Shown one piece after another: positions 1 to 4,232 of a stretch of DNA of 5,951 nucleotides. The notes beneath the pieces were generated by a model. The model saw nothing but the letters and a program-made list of their open reading frames with translations, had not been told where the DNA came from and did no database searches. Source of the DNA: Hyphomicrobiales bacterium (GTDB lineage Bacteria; Pseudomonadota; Alphaproteobacteria; Rhizobiales; Beijerinckiaceae). The position numbers and the translations under genes were made by a program. The stretch spans positions 1 to 5,951 of the forward strand of contig PLUH01000074.1 in NCBI GenBank assembly GCA_003164825.1, written 5' to 3'. Every line of letters begins with the position of its first letter. Position 1 is the first letter of the stretch.

Positions 1-118
1 GAGCGGTTTAGTCCTCGCGCAAATAGCAGTCATTCCAGGGCGGCGGTGCGAACAGGCCAAATCGACCCGTTGCTGTCCTTCCCGACCGGCCGCGTATGCG
101 CGGAGAGCGCCAGAAAGC
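1..118. other. Left-edge stretch without a supported gene
   Basis: I see no supported gene here. The plus-strand frame starting at base 1 is open for about 41 codons, up to a stop at 124-126, but its translation resembles nothing I know and has no visible start. The minus-strand frame that is open through here belongs to a shadow of the regulator gene. A short inverted repeat, CCGCG (90-94) and CGCGG (99-103) around a TATG loop, is the only local structure. The stretch is probably the 3' flank of the regulator gene. Confidence 0.4.
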
Positions 119-137
119 GCCCGTAGGCGCTACGGGC
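119..137 (-). terminator. Perfect 8-bp hairpin overlapping the regulator stop codon; weak terminator candidate
   Basis: GCCCGTAG (119-126) and CTACGGGC (130-137) are perfect complements around a 3-base loop. Read on the minus strand, the hairpin spans the last codons and the TAG stop of the regulator gene and is followed by GCTTTCTGG, a poor T-tract. A second 5-bp hairpin (90-103) lies just downstream. It could be an intrinsic terminator or a 3'-end stabilising stem. The weak T-tract keeps confidence low. Confidence 0.3.
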
Positions 138-1587
138 AGAACGCGCCTTCAGACGGACAGCCCGTATTCCGGGTCCGCGATGTCGCCAACTGGCGTTCGA
201 GCCAACGCATGATGCGAGGGTCGTCGCAGGTCGCAACATTGAACCGCATCCAGGGCGATCGTTCGAGATGCGGTCGAAAGACAACGCCCGGCGCGAGCAC
301 GATACCTTCGCTGTGAGCGGATTCCGCGAGTGTGAACGAGTCCGCGATGTTTGGCAGCCGGGCCCAAACGAACATGCCGTCGGTCGGCTCCGCAAACATT
401 TCAAGTCCGACGCGCTCGAAAGCGCGCACCACACTGATCCGCGCCTCTCCGAGACGCTCCCGAAGCCGCGACAGGTGTTTTCGGTAATGCCCATCAACAA
501 GCATGAGGTAGAGCAGGCGCTCGGTGAATTGCGACGTCGTGATACAGGTCAGCATCTTGATGTCGGCGAGCGCGTCCACCACGCTCTGAGTCGAGGCCAC
601 GAATCCGACCCGCAGGCTTCCCGACAGCGTCTTCGAGAAGCTCCTCACATAGATGACGCGATTGAGCTGGTCGAGGGTCGCGAGCCGTGGCGGCTTAATC
701 AACTGCAGATCGCAGAAGATGTCGTCCTCGACCACCGTGAAGTCGTGACTCTCAGCGGCCTGCAAAAGCCGAAAGGCCACGTGCGGGCTGGTGTTTGAGC
801 CTGTTGGGTTCTGCATGGCGGATTGCGTGAAGTAGACCTTCGGTCGTCGCGCCGCCGCCAACGCTTCGAGGGCCGTGAAATCAGGGCCGTCCGGGCGACG
901 CGGAATGGCGAGCATTTCGACCCCATGCACGCGCAGATTGCCGAACATGTTATAGTAGCCGGGATCGTCGACCAGCGCGCAATCGCCGGGTTTCAGCAGA
1001 TAGCGAATGACGAGGTCCAGCGCCTGGCTTGTTCCTTGGGTCAGCAGAATTTGGGGGGCTGTCGCTGCGACTCCGATCTCGGCCAGCGTCAGCGCGAGGT
1101 GTTCGCGCAATGGCAGGTAGCCGAAAGGGTTACCATATTCGAGGAGATGCGCGCCGTTCTTGCGTGCAAGCGCGCTAAGGGCCTGGCGGATGCCGGATTC
1201 TTCCTGCCAGGAATTTGGCAGCCAGGGACCGCCCGCGAGTGCCGAATGGTCTCCCGCCTCCAGAAGCCGGCGGATGAGCCAGACCAACTCCTCATTGTGC
1301 CGGTGCGACTCAGGAGCGGCCGGAACGGGGCCTCCCGAACCCGCGGCTGGCGCCGCGACATAAAAGCCGGCGCCTCGACGCGACTGTAAACAACCCATCG
1401 CGACGAGCCGGTCATAGGCTTCGACGACGGTGAAGCGGCTCACGCCATGGGTCTGCGCGAAATTGCGAATCGAGGGTAGCCGAGTCCCGGGCCGCAGCTG
1501 CCGATCGTCGATCTGTCGCTTGACCCCCATGACAATTTGGTCGGTCAGGGGGCGATCTTCACGCGGAACCACGTTGAGGGAAAGCAT
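130..1587 (-). CDS. MocR/PdxR-family transcriptional regulator (GntR winged helix fused to aminotransferase-like domain)
   Basis: The 485-residue protein has the two-part MocR architecture at normal family length. Residues about 8-77 are a GntR-type winged helix, with the LPSIR recognition region at 37-41 and the wing ending RRGAGFYV at 70-77. A flexible Pro/Gly/Ala linker runs from about 79 to 95. A fold-type I aminotransferase domain fills about 105-470. Visible cofactor motifs are GTSQA (185-189), NPTG (Asn260), VEDD (Asp288, expected to bind the pyridine nitrogen), SFSK (Lys319, expected Schiff-base lysine) and WMRF (Arg448, expected substrate-carboxylate contact). The usual Tyr of the EDDPY-type motif is Phe291. 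MocR proteins bind PLP or a PLP adduct and use it to control DNA binding, usually at a divergent neighbour; here that is the tautomerase gene. I chose the ATG at 1587-1585 because AGGGG lies 6 bases upstream; a GTG one codon earlier is possible. The effector is unknown. Confidence 0.93.
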   Translation of the reverse strand: MLSLNVVPREDRPLTDQIVMGVKRQIDDRQLRPGTRLPSIRNFAQTHGVSRFTVVEAYDRLVAMGCLQSRRGAGFYVAAPAAGSGGPVPAAPESHRHNEELVWLIRRLLEAGDHSALAGGPWLPNSWQEESGIRQALSALARKNGAHLLEYGNPFGYLPLREHLALTLAEIGVAATAPQILLTQGTSQALDLVIRYLLKPGDCALVDDPGYYNMFGNLRVHGVEMLAIPRRPDGPDFTALEALAAARRPKVYFTQSAMQNPTGSNTSPHVAFRLLQAAESHDFTVVEDDIFCDLQLIKPPRLATLDQLNRVIYVRSFSKTLSGSLRVGFVASTQSVVDALADIKMLTCITTSQFTERLLYLMLVDGHYRKHLSRLRERLGEARISVVRAFERVGLEMFAEPTDGMFVWARLPNIADSFTLAESAHSEGIVLAPGVVFRPHLERSPWMRFNVATCDDPRIMRWLERQLATSRTRNTGCPSEGAFCP

Positions 1588-1625
1588 CACACTCCCCTGT
1601 GTCGCGGACAGAGCTGGCGAACCGG

Positions 1626-1695
1626 CCGGTACAGTGCCGCAAAGCGACGCGCAAACTGTTCATGCCCGCATTGGGAATTGTCTGGCACTGTCCGG
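1626..1695. promoter_or_regulatory. Putative operator: long inverted repeat between the divergent genes
   Basis: The left arm at 1626-1638, read on the minus strand, is GGCACTGTACCGG. The right arm at 1684-1695, read on the plus strand, is GGCACTGTCCGG. The arms match over 12 bases with a single extra A. The GGCACTGT cores are centred 53 bases apart, close to five helical turns. Each arm also touches a small palindrome, ACCGGCCGGT (1621-1630) and GTCCGGAC (1690-1697). The position between a MocR regulator and its divergent neighbour fits an operator bound at two sites with looping. Binding by this regulator is inferred, not shown. Confidence 0.5.
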
Positions 1696-1706
1696 ACGCT
1701 TGTCAA
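1678..1706 (+). promoter_or_regulatory. Possible promoter of the tautomerase gene
   Basis: TTGTCT (1678-1683) resembles a sigma-70 -35 element, and TGTCAA (1701-1706) sits 17 bases further as a poor -10 element. The right arm of the inverted repeat falls inside the spacer, where a bound regulator would act directly on RNA polymerase. The -10 match is weak, so the placement is tentative. Confidence 0.2.
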
Positions 1707-1754
1707 GTCGCACGCTTTCGGTTTCCTTCCGCGGCTTCCAGGTCGGTCCACTAC

Positions 1755-1762
1755 TAAGGAGG
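1755..1762 (+). promoter_or_regulatory. Strong ribosome binding site of the tautomerase gene
   Basis: TAAGGAGG is a near-perfect complement of the 16S rRNA 3' end. It is followed by a 6-base spacer to the ATG at 1769. It fixes the start of the small gene against the longer open frame, which runs upstream to 1430 into the regulator gene. Confidence 0.85.
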
Positions 1763-1768
1763 CGTTCA

Positions 1769-1993
1769 ATGCCGCTCATTCAGGTCCGAGTCATCAAAGA
1801 CGTTTTCACTAAGGAACAAAAGAAGCAAATCATCTCGAAGCTGACCGACGCCATGGTCTCGATCGAAGGCGAAAACATGCGTCAGGTCACCTGGTGCGTG
1901 GTCGAAGAAGTCGAGAGCGGCGACTGGGGGATAGCCGGCAATCCGCTCACCACAGCCGACGTCCACGCGCTCGCGCGCGGCAAGGCCGCCTAG
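1769..1993 (+). CDS. 4-oxalocrotonate tautomerase family protein (small, 74 aa)
   Basis: This 74-residue protein begins MPLIQVRVI. Removal of the initiator Met would expose the N-terminal proline that acts as catalytic base in the tautomerase superfamily. The beta-alpha-beta layout and the GDWGIAG segment (51-57), equivalent to the region of Phe50 in classical 4-oxalocrotonate tautomerase, support the family call. My hand alignment places Phe13 at the classical Arg11 position and Trp42 at Arg39, so both substrate-binding arginines appear to be missing. It may therefore act on something other than 2-hydroxymuconate. Such proteins are soluble and usually form hexamers of short subunits. A perfect Shine-Dalgarno sequence precedes the start and an intrinsic terminator follows the stop by about 28 bases, so it is probably a single-gene transcript. 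It diverges from the MocR regulator, its likely controller. The substrate is unknown. Confidence 0.9.
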   Translation: MPLIQVRVIKDVFTKEQKKQIISKLTDAMVSIEGENMRQVTWCVVEEVESGDWGIAGNPLTTADVHALARGKAA

Positions 1994-2020
1994 CACGTCA
2001 CATGTATCATTGCTGACCCG

Positions 2021-2055
2021 ACGTCTGGGCGGCTTTTCGCCGTCCGGGCGTTTGT
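2021..2055 (+). terminator. Intrinsic terminator after the tautomerase gene
   Basis: A long G+C-rich stem can form between 2022-2033 and 2039-2050: 12 pairs including three G-U pairs, with a TTTTC loop at 2034-2038. An A-T pair at 2021/2051 extends it. The stem runs into TTTGT (2051-2055). It lies 28 bases past the tautomerase stop and should end that transcript before the cyclase gene. An alternative outer stem, CCCGACGT (2017-2024) with ACGTCGGG (2063-2070), competes for the base of this hairpin. Confidence 0.65.
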
Positions 2056-2077
2056 CCCGCGCACGTCGGGATCCGAA

Positions 2078-2089
2078 TCTCGCGCGAGA
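2078..2089. repeat. Perfect 12-bp palindrome upstream of the cyclase gene
   Basis: TCTCGCGCGAGA is its own reverse complement. It lies about 200 bases upstream of the cyclase start in otherwise non-coding DNA (1994-2288). It could be a protein-binding site or a chance G+C-rich palindrome. I recognise no known operator in it and saw no second copy in the window. The rest of 2090-2277 shows no recognisable gene or clear promoter. Confidence 0.3.
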
Positions 2090-2277
2090 GTGGCTGTCCC
2101 TTGCGGATGGGCGTTTCCAGGCGACGCCTCGATGAGACTGCAGGCTTGAGTCCCTGGATCGTCCCGATGGGCGAGCGGACGGGAGTCGGCTTCCGGTCGC
2201 CGTGGACCGCAAGCTCCATTTGTGCGAGTGTCGATGCGCTTTCTGAGCTGAGGATTGCCCGAAAACGCGCGTGCAGC

Positions 2278-2283
2278 GAGGAA
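2278..2283 (+). promoter_or_regulatory. Ribosome binding site deciding the cyclase start
   Basis: GAGGAA lies 5 bases before the ATG at 2289. The alternative GTG at 2271 sits upstream of this motif and has no comparable site, so the ATG is preferred. Confidence 0.7.
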
Positions 2284-2288
2284 CCGAA

Positions 2289-3602
2289 ATGCAGCGCGTG
2301 ACGCGTTACGCCAAGAGCGGTGACGTTCACATCGCCTATCAGGTCTTCGGCGATGGCCCCGACCTTGTTATCGCGCCGGGCTTCGTTTCCCATATCGAAA
2401 ATTACTGGGACGAGCCGCATTTGGCGCGCTGGCTCAACGGTCTTGGCGGTTTCTGCCGCGTCGTCCTCTTTGACAAGCGCGGGACGGGACTTTCTGACCG
2501 CGTTGCGCACCTGCCGCACATGGACGAGCGCATGGACGACCTCCGCGCCGTCATGGACGCGGTCGGCATCGAGCGCGCATCCCTGCTGGGGATCTCAGAA
2601 GGCGGCTCGCTCGCCGCCCTTTTCGCCGCCAGCCATCCCGAACGAGTTCAATCACTCGTCCTCTACGGCTCTTTTGCGCGGTTTCGCCACTGGATTGCGA
2701 CTGACGAGGCGTGGAATGCGTTGATGAAGTATATGGACGAGGACTGGGGGAGCGGCAAAAGTTTGCCGGCCTTCGCCCCGTCGAAAGCGAACGACCCCGC
2801 AATTCAGCAATGGTGGGGAAAATTCGAGCGGCTCGGCGCCAGCCCGTCGGCCGCCATCGCCCTGATGCGCATGAATCGCGAGATCGACATCTCCGGAATC
2901 CTCCATTCCATCAATGTTCCGACGCTGGTTATCCACCGTACCGACGACACGTTGGTGAGCGTGGAAGGCGGGCGCGAATTGGCCGCCGGCATACCGGGCG
3001 CGCAACTGTTTGAGTTTCCTGGGACCGACCACCTTGGCTTTCTCGACGCCGACGCCAGCGACAGGATGCTCGCTGAAATGGAGGAGTTTTTGACCGGCGC
3101 GCGATCGGCGCCCGTAATCGACCGCGTGCTCGCGACCGTCGTCTTCGAGGACATCGTCGATTCGACCGGGCGCGCGGGGGCGAAGGGTGATCGGGCTTGG
3201 CGCGACCTTCTCGAAGCACATGACAAGGCGGTACGGCGTGAGCTTTCGCGTTTCCGCGGCCGAGAAGTGAAGTCACTCGGCGACGGTTTCCTGGCGACCT
3301 TCGACGGTCCGGCGCGCGCGATTTACTGCGCCAACGCCGTTCGTGACTCTCTTGGTCGGCTCGACCTTCCGGTGCGCATCGGCGTACATACCGGCGAGGT
3401 CGAGTTGGCGGAGGACGACGTGCGTGGGATCGCCGTGCACATCGCATCGCGCGTGGCGAATCTCGGCGGCGCCGACGACGTGCTCGTCTCCCGCACGGTC
3501 AAGGATTTGGTCGCTGGCTCCGGCATCAAGTTCGAGGATTATGGTACGCACACCCTAAAGGGCATCCCCGAAGCCTGGCAGGTGTTCCGCGCTCTCGGCT
3601 GA
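2289..3602 (+). CDS. Alpha/beta-hydrolase fused to class III adenylate/guanylate cyclase
   Basis: This is a 437-residue fusion with no signal peptide or membrane segment, so probably cytoplasmic. Residues about 8-268 form an alpha/beta-hydrolase. The nucleophile elbow is GISEG (Ser103), the acid is probably Asp220 in HRTDD, and His248 in the GTDHLGF segment completes a plausible triad. Residues about 278-437 form a class III cyclase catalytic domain. Asp288 (FEDIV) and Asp332 (GDGF) match the two metal-binding aspartates, Lys328 and Asp377 match the purine-specificity positions, and Arg388 matches the transition-state arginine. The usual Asn of that motif is His384, and the turn after the first metal Asp has Asp291 where many family members have Gly. 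The expected reaction is cyclic AMP (or cyclic GMP) formation, perhaps gated by a small molecule bound or cleaved in the hydrolase domain; that gating is inference. Similar hydrolase-cyclase fusions occur in other bacteria. An upstream terminator and a hairpin behind the gene suggest a monocistronic unit. Confidence 0.92.
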   Translation: MQRVTRYAKSGDVHIAYQVFGDGPDLVIAPGFVSHIENYWDEPHLARWLNGLGGFCRVVLFDKRGTGLSDRVAHLPHMDERMDDLRAVMDAVGIERASLLGISEGGSLAALFAASHPERVQSLVLYGSFARFRHWIATDEAWNALMKYMDEDWGSGKSLPAFAPSKANDPAIQQWWGKFERLGASPSAAIALMRMNREIDISGILHSINVPTLVIHRTDDTLVSVEGGRELAAGIPGAQLFEFPGTDHLGFLDADASDRMLAEMEEFLTGARSAPVIDRVLATVVFEDIVDSTGRAGAKGDRAWRDLLEAHDKAVRRELSRFRGREVKSLGDGFLATFDGPARAIYCANAVRDSLGRLDLPVRIGVHTGEVELAEDDVRGIAVHIASRVANLGGADDVLVSRTVKDLVAGSGIKFEDYGTHTLKGIPEAWQVFRALG

Positions 3603-3615
3603 ACTTGTTGCATCA

Positions 3616-3641
3616 AAGGCGAAGTGAAGTTCTTTCGCCTT
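3616..3641 (+). terminator. Hairpin after the cyclase gene; possible terminator
   Basis: AAGGCGAA (3616-3623) and TTCGCCTT (3634-3641) form a perfect 8-bp stem, plus one G-U pair inside, around an 8-base loop. It starts 13 bases past the cyclase stop. The bases after it (CTATCGGGG) are not a T-tract, so it may stabilise the 3' end or help Rho-dependent ending rather than terminate by itself. Confidence 0.4.
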
Positions 3642-3986
3642 CTATCGGGGTGATGGAGCAACGACGTCTGTCCGCCCATCGCATTCCCGCCGTTCCGCCA
3701 ACGGTCGCTATCCGCCCAACTGAGCGCCCAAGGCCGGGACCCGCTATGTCCAGTTCACGTCGACTCCAGACCTCGCGGGATGATTGAGCCTTGTCCGCTT
3801 GCCGCCCGAGGCGAACCTTCGCGTCCGCGTGAGTTTCAGCGGCGCTCGGCGCAGCCGCCGACATATCCCTTACGATTTTCAGAATTCACGCCATAATGCG
3901 CCCGGTCAACGGGTCGTGAACCTCACCGGGCTTGCGACTCTGGTGATTCGCGGCCGCGTGAGAAAACAGCGAGCGCAGCTAACTTT

Positions 3987-4016
3987 TTGTAAGCAAACTA
4001 TCCGATTTCGCTATCC
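3987..4016 (+). promoter_or_regulatory. Possible promoter for the helicase gene
   Basis: TTGTAA (3987-3992) and CTATCC (4011-4016), separated by 18 bases, loosely resemble an alphaproteobacterial housekeeping promoter. They lie in the most A+T-rich patch of the gap. If used, the transcript would have a leader of about 210 bases carrying the hairpins at 4116-4167. The match is weak. Confidence 0.2.
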
Positions 4017-4115
4017 ATGATTTCAATGGCTTGGGACCCAGTATGCGAAGCCTACGGTTTCGTCCCGCGAAAGGCCCGCTCGTTTTCCGCCGGATCGCTG
4101 ACATTTACGCCCCAT

Positions 4116-4167
4116 AGGTTGCGCCGCGCAGCCGGCCGGCGCATGATTTGATTCGTGGCGCAATCCT
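4116..4167 (+). promoter_or_regulatory. Mutually exclusive hairpins in the helicase leader
   Basis: One left arm, TGCGCC (4120-4125), can pair with either of two GGCGCA copies, at 4138-4143 or 4157-4162. The second pairing is longer: AGGTTGCGCC (4116-4125) matches GGCGCAATCCT (4157-4167) with one bulged base. The first is followed by TGATTTGATT, a loose T-rich run. The arrangement looks like an attenuator in form, but no leader peptide or ligand-binding core is recognised. Confidence 0.25.
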
Positions 4168-4232
4168 CAGAAACCTCCGAGCCGGCGGCTCTCCCGACGC
4201 CGCCGCGCGACGCTCATCGCTCAGGGCTGCTC

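Larger units (their letters stand above)
3603..4232. other. 630-base gap with no supported gene
   Basis: Small open frames exist on both strands: 3605-3787 (+), 3784-4020 (+, TTG start) and 3613-3864 (-). None has a good ribosome binding site, a recognisable domain or a protein-like composition, so I call none of them. The left part holds the post-cyclase hairpin and the octamer TCCGCCCA twice (3671-3678 and 3711-3718). The middle has an A+T-richer patch at about 3980-4030 that may be a promoter. The right part has alternative hairpins ahead of the helicase. It could be a decayed intergenic repeat plus the helicase leader. Confidence 0.5.

Noticed and set aside
1430..1768. A longer tautomerase reading frame extending upstream into the regulator gene
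   Set aside because: The perfect Shine-Dalgarno at 1755-1762 and the family's required N-terminal proline fix the start at 1769. The upstream part overlaps the regulator and has no family match.
2101..2301. A 66-codon plus-strand frame overlapping the cyclase start
   Set aside because: It starts with TTG without a ribosome binding site, overlaps the cyclase start in another frame, and matches no domain I recognise.
2007..2519. A 170-codon minus-strand frame across the cyclase 5' end
   Set aside because: It lies antisense to the clear hydrolase domain and crosses a terminator. Its composition looks like a shadow frame.
3613..3864. An 83-codon minus-strand frame in the same gap
   Set aside because: It runs antisense over the hairpin behind the cyclase gene and has no recognisable domain and no convincing ribosome binding site.
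3784..4020. A 78-codon plus-strand frame in the gap before the helicase
   Set aside because: It has a TTG start, no Shine-Dalgarno and an Arg-rich sequence without recognisable motifs. It could be real only if conserved in relatives, which I cannot test.
4030..4080. Possible tRNA fragment suggested by GGTTTCGTCCCGCG
   Set aside because: There is no canonical T-loop GGTTCGAATCC, no acceptor stem pairing and no CCA end, so no cloverleaf can be drawn.
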